A DNA stretch of 48,698 bases from an uncultured Prevotella sp. (GCA_946405145.1 CAMJGE010000015.1:1-48698); one strand, 5' to 3'; shown: positions 17,831-27,126, counted from the first letter of the stretch. Notes: generated from the sequence alone by a model not told the origin. Made by a program: numbers and translations.

Positions 17831-19040
17831 GACGGATAGCTTCTATAGGATCCATATTGGCTGCTTTCTGGGCTGGAATATAGCCGAAGAGCACACCGAT
17901 AAACACACATACCAAGAACGACACATAGATACTCCATGCCGGTACACTCGAAGGCATACCAAGGGCTGACACAGCACTACTGGCACCAACCCCCACCATC
18001 ACACCAATCAAACCTCCTGTCACAGAAATCAGCACCGACTCTATCAAGAACTGTAATGAGATTACAGGTCCGGTGGCACCAACTGCCATGCGTAGTCCGA
18101 TTTCCTTCGTACGCTCTGTAACACTCACAAGCATAATGTTCATGATGCCAATACCTGCCACAAGCAGTGAGAAAGCAGCTGCCACGACTAAGATGATAGT
18201 CACTGTATCCATTGTACTCGACATGGTCTCCATCATCTCAGCTTGCGAACGGATGGTGAAGTCATCATCTGCCCCTTCCTTCAGCTTATGATTATCACGC
18301 AAAATCTGTGTCAGTTCCTCGATGGCAGCATCCGACAGTTCCTCTGTAATGGCAGAACAGACAATACTTGAGAAATAAGTCTGGGCAGCGATACGTTTCA
18401 TCACTGTTGTATAGGGGGCAATAATAACATTGTCCTGATCCATACCCCAAGAGTTATAACCTTTAGCTTTAAGTACGCCTATGATACGCATAGGAATGCT
18501 TTTAAAACGAATGGTTCTGCCAATAGGATCAGTATGTTCTCCAAACAGTTCCTTTACAATGGTTGCTCCGACAACCACCACTTTTGAAGCTTTCTTGATA
18601 TCTTCTTCAGTATAGCACTCACCTTCTTCAATATCCCACTTTTTGATGTCGAGATAATCAACACTTTCACCATACATCGTAGAGTTCGTGTTGTTGTTAC
18701 CATAGATAGCCTGACCACTCGCCGTCACCTCGGGCGACACCTTTGTCACGAATTTCTTTTCACGTACGATACGCTCATAATCTGCCATCTTCAGCGTCTG
18801 CATACTCGATGGATCTTGACGCACGCCACCACGCATATCAGCACCTGGGCGAATCGTCAGCAGGTTTGTGCCCATCGTGGAGAGTTCTGTCCGGATACTC
18901 TCTTTTGAGCCCTGTCCGATACTCATCATGATGATCACTGCCGCCACACCGATGATGATACCCAACATCGAGAGAAACGAGCGCATCTTATTGTTCGCTA
19001 CAGCTCTCAGGCTCACTTTAAACAAATTCAGTATATTCAT
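17823..19040 (-). CDS. MacB-type ABC transporter permease
   Basis: 405 residues. One N-terminal transmembrane helix (about 20-42, FLSMLGIIIGVAAVIIMMSI), a periplasmic MacB_PCD domain (about 45-265), and the FtsX triple helix with LVAGIGIMNIMLVSVTERTKEIGLRMAVGA near residue 290, ending in the typical AANMDPIEAIRHE. Unlike E. coli MacB, the ATPase is a separate gene. It forms a mechanotransmission-type exporter with the adaptor and TolC protein of the same operon. Substrates of this class include peptides, macrolides and lipids; none can be assigned here. Confidence 0.93.
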   Translation of the reverse strand: MNILNLFKVSLRAVANNKMRSFLSMLGIIIGVAAVIIMMSIGQGSKESIRTELSTMGTNLLTIRPGADMRGGVRQDPSSMQTLKMADYERIVREKKFVTKVSPEVTASGQAIYGNNNTNSTMYGESVDYLDIKKWDIEEGECYTEEDIKKASKVVVVGATIVKELFGEHTDPIGRTIRFKSIPMRIIGVLKAKGYNSWGMDQDNVIIAPYTTVMKRIAAQTYFSSIVCSAITEELSDAAIEELTQILRDNHKLKEGADDDFTIRSQAEMMETMSSTMDTVTIILVVAAAFSLLVAGIGIMNIMLVSVTERTKEIGLRMAVGATGPVISLQFLIESVLISVTGGLIGVMVGVGASSAVSALGMPSSVPAWSIYVSFLVCVFIGVLFGYIPAQKAANMDPIEAIRHE

Positions 19041-19060
19041 TACTATTCACTTTTCACTTC

Positions 19061-19819
19061 TTAATCATCCTGCGGTACTGGCAACTGAGCCAGTGCCTCT
19101 GCTGCCGACTTGATATTTGTATTAACAGTATCCTCCCTGATTTTACCATCACGCAAATTAATGTTACGGCTTGCATATTCAGCAATCTCCGGGTTATGCG
19201 TTACAAAGATGATTGTATGTCCCTGCTTATAAAGCTCTTGAAACAGCACAAGCATCTCAAACGAGGTACGTGTATCCAAGTTACCTGTAGCCTCATCTGC
19301 CAACAACACTGCAGGATCATTGACCAGCGCACGAGCGATGGCTACACGCTGCATCTGGCCACCAGACATCTGATTCGATTTATGTTCCAATCTGTCACCC
19401 AGTCCCACAGCCTTCAAAGCATTAATAGCTCTTTCACGACGCTCAGAGGCGCTATACGTCGAATTATACATCAACGGCAACTCTACATTCTCAACGGCAG
19501 TTGTCTTCGCCAGCAGATTGTAGTTCTGAAACACAAAGCCGATCTTACGGTTACGCAGATGGGCACGCTGTGTCTTCGACATACTACGAACAGAGATACC
19601 ATCAAGGAAATACTCACCACTGGTAGGTGTATCAAGACATCCGAGTTGGTTCAACAGTGTTGACTTGCCTGAACCTGATGTACCTTGAATCGTCACAAAC
19701 TCACCCTCGTAGATCTTAAACGATACGCCTCTTAATGCCTTTACCGTTTCTGAACCTACTTGGAAGTAGCGTTTCACGTTCTGTAGCTCGATGACAACCT
19801 TTCTCTTGTCTTCAGCCAT
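19061..19819 (-). CDS. MacB/LolD-type ABC transporter ATPase
   Basis: 252 residues. Walker [10 protein letters not shown] (46-54), Q-loop FQNYNLL, signature MSGGQ (151-155), Walker [12 protein letters not shown] (172-182) and switch H208. It belongs with the permease 20 bp downstream and the adaptor 3 bp upstream. The last 20 residues after the core are variable and without motifs. Confidence 0.94.
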   Translation of the reverse strand: MAEDKRKVVIELQNVKRYFQVGSETVKALRGVSFKIYEGEFVTIQGTSGSGKSTLLNQLGCLDTPTSGEYFLDGISVRSMSKTQRAHLRNRKIGFVFQNYNLLAKTTAVENVELPLMYNSTYSASERRERAINALKAVGLGDRLEHKSNQMSGGQMQRVAIARALVNDPAVLLADEATGNLDTRTSFEMLVLFQELYKQGHTIIFVTHNPEIAEYASRNINLRDGKIREDTVNTNIKSAAEALAQLPVPQDD

Positions 19820-19822
19820 AAT

Positions 19823-21022
19823 CTATCTCCTCTGATTGTTGTTATTTCCGTTTTTATTGTTATTTCTTGGACGCGGCATGAAGGGGTTACCAGCCTGCTG
19901 ATTCTGCTCAGGCGCACCACCGCTGATATTGAAATCAGTTAGGATTACCGTTCCCTCAGAAATACCACCCGTAATCTCAGTCAAGATCCCATTAGAGGTT
20001 CCAACCTCTACCTTATGAGCTTTGAAGGTATTTCCCTCCAACGTCCATAACTTATGATCACCCTCACAGTCACTTATAGTCTGTCCTTTCTCCAAAATTG
20101 CTTCCGTTGGGATGAAACGCAGTGCTTTCGTAGGCACAGCCATCACATCGTTCTTCTCAAAAGTATAGATCGTCACGTTGGCAGTTAGTCCTGGTTTCAG
20201 TTTCAGGTCATTGTTGGGTGCAGAAATCACCACCTCGTAGGTTACCACGTTACTCTCTGTTTTAGCCTGCTGACGCACTTGCGTAACATGACCTTCAAAA
20301 TGATCCTCAGGGAATGCATCCACAGTAAAGCTCACGCGCTGACCTTCTTTCACGCCACCAATATCAGCCTCATCAATATCCGCAATCACCCGCATATCGG
20401 TCAAGTCCTGGGCAATGCTGAATAGTTCTGGTGTATTAAATGAAGCTGCTACGGTCTGACCTTCCTCCACCGACTTTGAAAGAACCACACCATCAATAGG
20501 TGAAGTGATGGTTGCATAACCCAGGTTTGTCTGTGCCTTTTTCACGCTTTCATGTTTGCTATTGACATCCTCTTTGGCTTTTCTGAACGACAATAAAGCA
20601 CTTTCATAATCATCGGCACTTACCAGACCTTTGTCATAGAGTGTCTTATACCTGTTATAGTTAGCTTTTTCATAAGCTAAAGTACTCTCTGAGCTAGTCA
20701 GATTGGCCTTGGCAGTATTTAATTCACTAATCAGGTTCGTGCGGTCAAGCTCAGCGATTATCTGACCTTTCTTCACCACGCTATTATAATCAACATAGAG
20801 CTTCGACACGATACCAGACACCTGAGTACCTACAGTGACCGAAGTCACAGGTTCAATCGTACCCGTTGCCGTAATAGAGGTGTGAATATTTGTCTTCTCT
20901 ACTTTAACTGTTTCAAAAGAGACTTTCTGTTCTTTCTTTCCGCCTGACAGCAGGAAATAGGCAATAATTGCCACTATCACAATGCCGAGTGCTATCCACA
21001 CTTTCTTATCAATCTTCTTCAT
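19823..21022 (-). CDS. MacA/HlyD-type periplasmic adaptor
   Basis: 399 residues from the ATG at 21022; a GTG at 21043 would add seven residues but leaves only 3 bp after the TolC stop. One N-terminal membrane helix (VWIALGIVIVAIIAYFLL) is followed by the lipoyl-like hinge (TVGTQVSGIVSKLYVDYNSVVKKGQIIAELD), an alpha-helical hairpin and the beta-barrel domain (GEVE-type repeat SPIDGVVLSKSVEEGQTVA). The C-terminal tail is rich in Asn, Gln and Arg. It should bridge the permease to the TolC protein across the periplasm. Confidence 0.92.
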   Translation of the reverse strand: MKKIDKKVWIALGIVIVAIIAYFLLSGGKKEQKVSFETVKVEKTNIHTSITATGTIEPVTSVTVGTQVSGIVSKLYVDYNSVVKKGQIIAELDRTNLISELNTAKANLTSSESTLAYEKANYNRYKTLYDKGLVSADDYESALLSFRKAKEDVNSKHESVKKAQTNLGYATITSPIDGVVLSKSVEEGQTVAASFNTPELFSIAQDLTDMRVIADIDEADIGGVKEGQRVSFTVDAFPEDHFEGHVTQVRQQAKTESNVVTYEVVISAPNNDLKLKPGLTANVTIYTFEKNDVMAVPTKALRFIPTEAILEKGQTISDCEGDHKLWTLEGNTFKAHKVEVGTSNGILTEITGGISEGTVILTDFNISGGAPEQNQQAGNPFMPRPRNNNKNGNNNNQRR

Positions 21023-21046
21023 ATTGCAAATTTTATGATTCACCTA

Positions 21047-22384
21047 TTAATTTATTACACCATTCTCATAGAACTTCAGCATCTGCCGATTATAGAGTGC
21101 CAAATACTTCGACTGCAACTGACTCTGTTGAGCTGAGAGAAGATTATCTTTACCTCTCATCAACTCTACAATATTCTTCAGTCCCAAACGAAACTGTTCC
21201 TGCAGCAGATCGTAACTTTCCTGCTCACTCTCCACACTCGCCTTGGCAGCACGGAACTTCTCCTGGTTTGTCTGTACATTCAGCCAATAATCCTGTATCG
21301 TAGCATAGAGCGTCTTCTGCTCTTCTGCCAAATCAAGTTTAGCCTGAAGCTCCTTAATCTTTGCCTTGTTCACTGCAGTTTTTGTAGCGCGACCGTCATA
21401 AATCGGAACACTTACCGACATGCCTGCCATCGCATCAAAGTTTGTCTTCATCTGGTCGCCCCAATCGGTAGATGTCAACGAATTAGTGCTTGTCCCAAAA
21501 CTACCCGTCATACTCACATTAGGCATCCAACCAGCCTTTGCAATGCTAGTATTCAACGCAGCACTTTTGATAGCCAACTGAGCCGACCCAATCTCAGGAC
21601 GATTCAGCAGAGCCTGCTCATATACCGATTGTAAGGTAGGGACTTCTGCCAGGATCTGTTCATCGGTATAATTTGGCATCACCACCTCAAGCGGTTCTTC
21701 ATCGGTAATCTCCAAAAGCTGTTTCAAATCCAACTGGCAGTCTAACATCTGGGCTCGTGCTTCCACAATATTGTATTCATCTGTAGCACGCTGAGCAGTC
21801 AGCTGAGCAAGGTCAGCTTTCGACATCTTACCGACCTTCACCATCTCACGCCCACGATTTTCATTCTTCTTACTGGTCTCCAACAGTTGTTCCTGTACTT
21901 TCACATTCTCTGTCAGATAGAGAATCTGTGTATAAAGCTGGGCGATTCTCTCCTGAATGCTATTGGCAGTTTTTTCTACAGCTAACTCCGCAGTCTCTTC
22001 CGCTAAGGTATTCAACTTTACGGTGTTGGTCTTCTTGTTTCCGTTCCACACCGTCCACTGGGCATTCAGCGCATACGAACCGTTATAGTAGGTCTTATCT
22101 ACCTTTGTATTGACAGTACCATTCGTCACGGTTGTCATACCAGTGTTACGCCAAGGTTTATAACCTAAGCTCTGATTGGTAGAACCGTTCAATGTAGGCA
22201 ACTGCGCTCCTTTTGCACCTTTCAGATCTTCTGTAGCACTCTGTTTCGAGAGTTGTGACTTCTGTAGCGACAGATTGTTAGCCATCGCGTAATCAAGGCA
22301 TTCCTGTAGTGTCCATCTCCGCTGACCAAAGGCTGTCGCCATTGTCAGCATCATTACACCTATTAATATTAATCCTTTCTTCAT
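21047..22384 (-). CDS. TolC-family outer-membrane efflux protein
   Basis: 445 residues with a signal peptide (cleavage near TAFGQ) and two OEP repeats rich in long amphipathic helices (QECLDYAMANNLSLQKSQLS; ELPLKQLLEITDEEPLE-like region). It is the first gene of the six-gene operon tolC-macA-ATPase-permease-kinase-regulator. Its promoter lies 30 bp upstream and has near-consensus elements. Confidence 0.93.
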   Translation of the reverse strand: MKKGLILIGVMMLTMATAFGQRRWTLQECLDYAMANNLSLQKSQLSKQSATEDLKGAKGAQLPTLNGSTNQSLGYKPWRNTGMTTVTNGTVNTKVDKTYYNGSYALNAQWTVWNGNKKTNTVKLNTLAEETAELAVEKTANSIQERIAQLYTQILYLTENVKVQEQLLETSKKNENRGREMVKVGKMSKADLAQLTAQRATDEYNIVEARAQMLDCQLDLKQLLEITDEEPLEVVMPNYTDEQILAEVPTLQSVYEQALLNRPEIGSAQLAIKSAALNTSIAKAGWMPNVSMTGSFGTSTNSLTSTDWGDQMKTNFDAMAGMSVSVPIYDGRATKTAVNKAKIKELQAKLDLAEEQKTLYATIQDYWLNVQTNQEKFRAAKASVESEQESYDLLQEQFRLGLKNIVELMRGKDNLLSAQQSQLQSKYLALYNRQMLKFYENGVIN

Positions 22385-22414
22385 TTATATCTATCATTTG
22401 GTTATTTTCGTCGG

Positions 22415-22445
22415 CAAAGGTACGAAGTTTATCGATAATACCAAA
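22415..22445 (-). promoter_or_regulatory. Promoter of the TolC-MacAB-LytS/LytTR operon
   Basis: TTTG (22442-22445), exactly 19 bp, then TACCTTTG (22415-22422), read on the minus strand. The spacing and the -7 element are identical to those of the divergent receptor promoter at 22603-22633. Confidence 0.85.
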
Positions 22446-22476
22446 ATGTTTTAGACAAAAAGTCCCTGTTAGTAGA

Positions 22477-22534
22477 TTTAAGGTTGCAATTCGTCGATAA
22501 ATCTTATACTTTTTAATCTACTTTAAGGTTTCAA
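22477..22534 (+). repeat. Two copies of TTTAAGGTTKCAA in the shared control region
   Basis: TTTAAGGTTGCAA (22477-22489) and TTTAAGGTTTCAA (22522-22534) differ at one base and are 45 bp apart. They are flanked by a perfect 8-bp inverted pair AGTAGATT (22471-22478) and AATCTACT (22515-22522). They sit between the two divergent promoters, nearer the efflux operon. Confidence 0.55.
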
Positions 22535-22566
22535 CATTCTTTTCCCCAAGCTGAAAGAGATGAAAC

Positions 22567-22597
22567 TCGTCGAAAAAATACCAAGAAGTCGTCGAAA
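22567..22597 (+). promoter_or_regulatory. Candidate LytTR operator: two TCGTCGAAA repeats 22 bp apart
   Basis: Exact 9-bp direct repeats at 22567-22575 and 22589-22597, separated by 13 bp, end 5 bp before the -33 TTTG (22603) of the receptor promoter. LytTR regulators recognise 9-bp direct repeats with 12-13 bp between them, usually just upstream of the promoter, and two such regulators are encoded on either side. A related TCGTCGAT is at 22491-22498. Confidence 0.6.
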
Positions 22598-22602
22598 GTT
22601 AT

Positions 22603-22633
22603 TTTGTGCGAAGGGAATCATGCCGTACCTTTG
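22603..22633 (+). promoter_or_regulatory. Promoter of the outer-membrane receptor gene
   Basis: TTTG (22603-22606), 19 bp, TACCTTTG (22626-22633). It shows that the in-frame GTG at 22606 cannot be the start, because it lies inside the -33 element; the ATG at 22684 fits with a leader of about 45 nt. Confidence 0.85.
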
Positions 22634-22683
22634 CATCGACAAAAGTCATCAACGTGAAGTCAAAACAAAAAAAGAATAAAGAT

Positions 22684-25140
22684 ATGAAACAGTTTAGAGT
22701 TTATTTCGTAATGATCTTGATGAGTCTCTCATCAGTAGTAATGGCCCAGACAACAGTCAAGGGTTTGTTAATGGATGAGACATTAGGCGAAAATGAGCCC
22801 TTCGCCACTGTCCGTGTGTTTAAGGCAGGCAAGAGCGAGAAGCCTGTTGCCATGTTTCTCACCGACGAGAACGGACAGTTCTCACAGGAGATAAAAGGCA
22901 AAGGACAGTTCGACATCGTATTCAGCAGCATTGGCAAGGAAGATCTGAGAAAAACTGTTGCATTGGAGGGTAAGGGTATCCTGAATCTCGACACCTTATA
23001 TATTAAAGAGAATGCCACGATGCTGAAGGGTGTAGAGATTGTAGCCCAAAAGCCATTGGTAAAGATGGAGGTTGACAAGATGAGTTATAATGTTGCGGAA
23101 GACGAAGACTCCAAGTCGAATACCGTACTTGACATGCTTCGCAAAGTGCCTATGGTAACGGTTGACGGACAGGACAACATCACAGTCAATGGTTCATCAT
23201 CCTTCAAAGTCTATGTGGATGGTATGCCCAACGTGATGTTCTCTTCCAATCCCTCTATGGTATTCAAGAGCATGCCTGCTACTGCTGTGAAGAGCATCGA
23301 GGTTGTCACCAACCCTGGTGCGAAATACGATGCAGAGGGTGCAGCAGGTGTTTTGAATATCATCATGAACAAGCAGGATCCCAATGCAGCCCAAAGCATG
23401 AATGGCTTCAATGGTACCGTCCGTGCTTCAGCTGGAACAAAGCAACTGGGAGGTAGTGTATTCATCAACGGACAACAGGGTAAACTCACTTATAGTGCCA
23501 ATGTGATGGCCTCATACAACAAACCTGGCACTACAGAGACAGAACTGGAACAGTTGCAGGATAACGGCAACTCACAACTGATGAATTCAACAAGCAACGT
23601 GAAGACACCATTCACCATGGGAAGCCTGACACTGGGCTATCAGATTGACTCTATGAGTGTGCTGAACCTGACAGCTCAAATCAACAGCATGTCGATAAAG
23701 AGTAATGGCAATTCTACTACAACGATAGATGGATACTCCAATGGAAACGGTTTTAGCTATGGTAGCACCACAGACATGAAGAATAGTCGTACCTCTTTCA
23801 ATGGAAGCATCGACTACCAGCGTTTCTTCAACCAAGACCACACGAAGTCACTGTCCCTGACCTATCAGCTGAACTATAGCCCAGCAACCACAGAGACGAC
23901 CAATCTGTTTAACACCGAATCATCAATTATAGATCTGGCCAACCGTTATTCAGAGAATAAGAACAAAACTACGAACCACACTTTCCAACTCGACTACTCC
24001 ATGCCTCTTGGTAAAGGTCAGACGCTGAGTTTTGGTGGTAAGCTGCAGTTGCACAACGCTTCATCCGATGCCAAGTATTTTGTGAAAGATGTCTATGATC
24101 CCAGTTCAAGCTCAGATTATGAATACAAGAACTCTATCCTTGCCGGTTATGGTGAATATGCAGGCAACTTCAACAAGTTAGGCATCAAGGCAGGCTTGCG
24201 CTACGAATACACTTGGCAGGATGTGGAATATCATCTGGGCAACGGTGAAGACTTCAAGAAGAACTACGGCAGTCTCGTACCAACAGCCAGTCTGCAGTAC
24301 ACGCTCTCACAGGGCAGCAATCTTGGACTCACTTATAACATGCGCATCTCTCGTCCAGGTATATCTTATCTGAACCCCTACGTTGACAAGAGCAACCCTA
24401 TTGCCCTTACCTATGGTAATCCGGAACTCGATGTTGAGAAGAACCACAATCTCTCACTGGTATATAACCTCTTCACCCCGAAACTGATGGTGAACTTGAA
24501 CCTGCACCACAACTTTGTGGATAATGCCATCTCCCAATATAGCTTCTACGATAGCGACAACCTGCTGAATACCACTTACGGCAATGTAGTAAAGCGCCAC
24601 CAGACAGGTCTGAACGGCTATGTAAACTACCTGATGACAAAAGATACCAGGCTCTTCTTCAATGGCGGCTTGAACTACGTTGACCTACGCAGCGATGCCC
24701 TCGATCAGAAGAACAGCGGTTGGACTTTCAACGCCATGGTTGGTCTGCAGCAGACATTGCCTTGGGACCTGAAACTCAGTGCCTTTGCCATCACCTCAAC
24801 CAAGAGCTATACCCTGCAGGGCTGGAGCGGCGGTTTCAATCTTCTGACAGCCAGTCTGACAAAGTCACTGCTGAAGGACAAGCTCAGTCTGAGCGTATCA
24901 GGACTCATCGGTCTGAACAGTGGCGGCAATATCAACATCGAAAGCTACAACAGCGGTAAGGACTTCACCTCGCACACCAACGTTAAAGTGCCCATTAGCG
25001 GTGTGACCTTCACCGTCAGCTACACCTTCGGAAATACAAAACTGAAGACTAAGCAGTACACCAGCCGCGTGGAGAACGACTTCATCGAACAGCAGTCGCA
25101 GGGCGAAGTGATTAACAGCATTGGATCTGAAGGAAAGTGA
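22684..25140 (+). CDS. TonB-dependent receptor-like outer-membrane beta-barrel protein
   Basis: 818 residues from the ATG at 22684. Signal peptide (ends SVVMAQ), a carboxypeptidase-regulatory-like beta domain (about 22-115), a TonB plug (about 120-235, with VPMVTVDGQDNITVNG and GAAGVLNIIMNK) and an OMP_b-brl-type barrel to the end. It lacks a SusD partner. Its placement opposite a MacAB-TolC operon and in front of a LytS/LytTR pair suggests it works with, or is induced by the same signal as, the exporter; that is inference. Receptors of this class in Bacteroidota bind peptides, siderophores or other small ligands. Confidence 0.9.
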   Translation: MKQFRVYFVMILMSLSSVVMAQTTVKGLLMDETLGENEPFATVRVFKAGKSEKPVAMFLTDENGQFSQEIKGKGQFDIVFSSIGKEDLRKTVALEGKGILNLDTLYIKENATMLKGVEIVAQKPLVKMEVDKMSYNVAEDEDSKSNTVLDMLRKVPMVTVDGQDNITVNGSSSFKVYVDGMPNVMFSSNPSMVFKSMPATAVKSIEVVTNPGAKYDAEGAAGVLNIIMNKQDPNAAQSMNGFNGTVRASAGTKQLGGSVFINGQQGKLTYSANVMASYNKPGTTETELEQLQDNGNSQLMNSTSNVKTPFTMGSLTLGYQIDSMSVLNLTAQINSMSIKSNGNSTTTIDGYSNGNGFSYGSTTDMKNSRTSFNGSIDYQRFFNQDHTKSLSLTYQLNYSPATTETTNLFNTESSIIDLANRYSENKNKTTNHTFQLDYSMPLGKGQTLSFGGKLQLHNASSDAKYFVKDVYDPSSSSDYEYKNSILAGYGEYAGNFNKLGIKAGLRYEYTWQDVEYHLGNGEDFKKNYGSLVPTASLQYTLSQGSNLGLTYNMRISRPGISYLNPYVDKSNPIALTYGNPELDVEKNHNLSLVYNLFTPKLMVNLNLHHNFVDNAISQYSFYDSDNLLNTTYGNVVKRHQTGLNGYVNYLMTKDTRLFFNGGLNYVDLRSDALDQKNSGWTFNAMVGLQQTLPWDLKLSAFAITSTKSYTLQGWSGGFNLLTASLTKSLLKDKLSLSVSGLIGLNSGGNINIESYNSGKDFTSHTNVKVPISGVTFTVSYTFGNTKLKTKQYTSRVENDFIEQQSQGEVINSIGSEGK

Positions 25141-25155
25141 TTATCAATACCCATC

Positions 25156-25218
25156 AGTCCGACGAGAGCGGACTCTGAGTCCGTCCCGTCGGACTAAGAG
25201 TTCGCACGTGACGGACTA
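25156..25218 (+). terminator. Nested hairpin built of AGTCCG/CGGACT units
   Basis: AGTCCGACG (25156-25164) pairs with CGTCGGACT (25187-25195). Inside, CGGACTC (25169-25175) pairs with GAGTCCG (25177-25183). A fifth ACGGACT unit is at 25212-25218. No U-run follows, so it is not a classic terminator. It may still end or attenuate the receptor transcript before the kinase promoter. Confidence 0.5.
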
Positions 25219-25235
25219 AAATATTCACGTAATAG

Positions 25236-25267
25236 TTTGGTTAAGTAATTGTTTATTCGTAATTTTG
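25236..25267 (+). promoter_or_regulatory. Promoter of the second LytS/LytTR pair
   Basis: TTTG (25236-25239), 20 bp, TAATTTTG (25260-25267). The kinase ATG is 7 bp downstream, so the transcript has almost no leader. Confidence 0.75.
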
Positions 25268-25274
25268 CAGTCGT

Positions 25275-26393
25275 ATGAAGGAATTCTTGAAGGATCTTTA
25301 TGAGGCAATGGGGGGAAGACACCTTTCGCTCTGGCTGGTGCAGGTTGCCGTGTGGGCCATTATCATCCTGGCCCTCCCCATGGCGACATGGCTCAGTACA
25401 CAGGACACAGAAGCAGCCAAAACCTCATTCAATGTCGTGTTTGATCTTCTGTTGTCACCATTCCTGATTTATTTCGTAAACTTCTTCGTGTTCGGACCGC
25501 TGCTGTTTTTCATGGACGAAAAGGAAGCCCATACTTTCCGCCTCTTCAACAAACTGAGCAATCGGGCGCGCTACCTGATCTTCGCCCTCTGTAACCTGAT
25601 AGCGATTCCATTGTTCAACAGCAAGTTCTTCATGATATGGTGGCATCGCAACAGCATCCCCGATATGCCAAAAATGACTACCAACATGTGGATCGGCTTC
25701 TTCTCCGGCATGTTTATGTTCTTCCTGCTCAACTGCATCGTGGCTGCTATTGCCATTGGCATCCGCCACTTCATTCGCACCCGCCAGATCCGTCAGCAGC
25801 TGAAGGATGAACAGGCCAAGCACACGGAAGCAGAACTCGCCTGGCTGAAGAACCAGATCAACCCGCACTTCCTGTTCAACACGCTGAACAATATTTCCAG
25901 CCTGACACAGATCGATCCTGATGCCGCTCAGGATGCCATCGCCCAACTCAGCGACCTTCTTCGCTATGCGATGTATGAGACCAACAAGAAGACCGTCCCC
26001 ATCAGCGGTGAGGTGGAGTTCATGCAAAACTATATCTCGCTGATGAAACTGCGCTGCAACGAGAAGACGGAGGTAAAGACCACATTCGACATCGAGCAGG
26101 ATGTTGAGATTGCTCCTCTGCTGTTTATCTCGCTCATAGAGAATGCTTTCAAACATGGTGTGAGTAGCAGTCGTGATTCAATGATTGACATCCATCTGGA
26201 ACAGAAAAACCACAGTGTCATCTTTACCTGCAACAACACGAATTATCCAAAGGATGATGCGGACCGCAGCGGCTCTGGTATCGGACTGGAGAACACCCGT
26301 CGCCGCCTGGAACTGATGTATGCCGACCACTATACCTGGCAAAAGTGGCTTGAGAATGATATTTACCACGTTTACATAAAATTGAGCGTTTAG
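25275..26393 (+). CDS. LytS-family sensor histidine kinase (receptor-side copy)
   Basis: 372 residues. Four hydrophobic segments before residue 165, then H198 in QINPHFLFNTLNN, the PLLFISLIENAFKHG box and a GSGIGLENTRRRL loop. It is clearly paralogous to the kinase at 16805-17830 (the NPHFL, SLMK, APLLFIS and ENAFKHG blocks match almost residue for residue), but the membrane half differs, so the two may sense different cues. It has its own promoter and is followed after 4 bp by its regulator. Confidence 0.93.
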   Translation: MKEFLKDLYEAMGGRHLSLWLVQVAVWAIIILALPMATWLSTQDTEAAKTSFNVVFDLLLSPFLIYFVNFFVFGPLLFFMDEKEAHTFRLFNKLSNRARYLIFALCNLIAIPLFNSKFFMIWWHRNSIPDMPKMTTNMWIGFFSGMFMFFLLNCIVAAIAIGIRHFIRTRQIRQQLKDEQAKHTEAELAWLKNQINPHFLFNTLNNISSLTQIDPDAAQDAIAQLSDLLRYAMYETNKKTVPISGEVEFMQNYISLMKLRCNEKTEVKTTFDIEQDVEIAPLLFISLIENAFKHGVSSSRDSMIDIHLEQKNHSVIFTCNNTNYPKDDADRSGSGIGLENTRRRLELMYADHYTWQKWLENDIYHVYIKLSV

Positions 26394-26397
26394 AGTT

Positions 26398-27126
26398 ATG
26401 ACTATATCCTGCATGATTGTTGACGACGAGCCTCTGGCTGTCAAACTCCTGGAATCGTTTGTGGCAAAAACACCCCAACTGGAGTTGCTGGGCTCTTTTA
26501 CCGACTCCGTAGAAGCCATTAACGCCATCAAGGAACAGCAGCCAAATCTGCTTTTTCTGGACATCCAGATGCCAGACCTCAACGGCATGGAACTGGCACA
26601 CATGATACCTGCAGAAACACGTGTCATTTTCACGACAGCCTTCAAGGAATATGCCTTTGAGAGCTATGAGGTGAAAGCCCTCGACTTCCTGCTGAAACCC
26701 ATTCGCTATAATAAGTTCATGGTGGCTGTCGAGAAAGCCAATGAATGGTTTTCTGCGCAGGGGTCTGCCCCCCATGCGAATGTCCCCAGTGCGAAGTCGG
26801 TCTTTTTGAAAGTCGATGGAGAATACCAGCAGATCACATTCTCACAGATCCTTTATGTCTGTGGTATGAAAGATTATGTGATGTTCTATCTGGAAGATGT
26901 GCGCAAACCGCTGATCACCCACCTCACCATGAAATCAGTGGAAGACATGCTTCCTACTCAACAGTTCATGCGTGTCAACCGTTCCTATATCGTAGCATTA
27001 GATAAAATACGCAAGGTGGATCGTAACGATTGTATATACATCGGTGACGAGATCATTCACGTCACCGATGCTTTCAAAGAATCTTTCAATCAGTTCTTAC
27101 AGTCAAAATTTCCTGGTGGGAAATAG
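26398..27126 (+). CDS. LytTR-type response regulator (receptor-side copy)
   Basis: 242 residues. Receiver with DDE at 9-11, phosphoacceptor D55 (FLDIQMPDL) and a LLKP lysine. LytTR domain in the C-terminal half (ILYVCGMKDYVMFYL, FMRVNRSYIVALDKI). It is a paralogue of the regulator at 16098-16808 and probably binds similar repeats. Its stop codon directly abuts the stop of the converging GH9 gene, with no room for a separate terminator. Confidence 0.94.
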   Translation: MTISCMIVDDEPLAVKLLESFVAKTPQLELLGSFTDSVEAINAIKEQQPNLLFLDIQMPDLNGMELAHMIPAETRVIFTTAFKEYAFESYEVKALDFLLKPIRYNKFMVAVEKANEWFSAQGSAPHANVPSAKSVFLKVDGEYQQITFSQILYVCGMKDYVMFYLEDVRKPLITHLTMKSVEDMLPTQQFMRVNRSYIVALDKIRKVDRNDCIYIGDEIIHVTDAFKESFNQFLQSKFPGGK

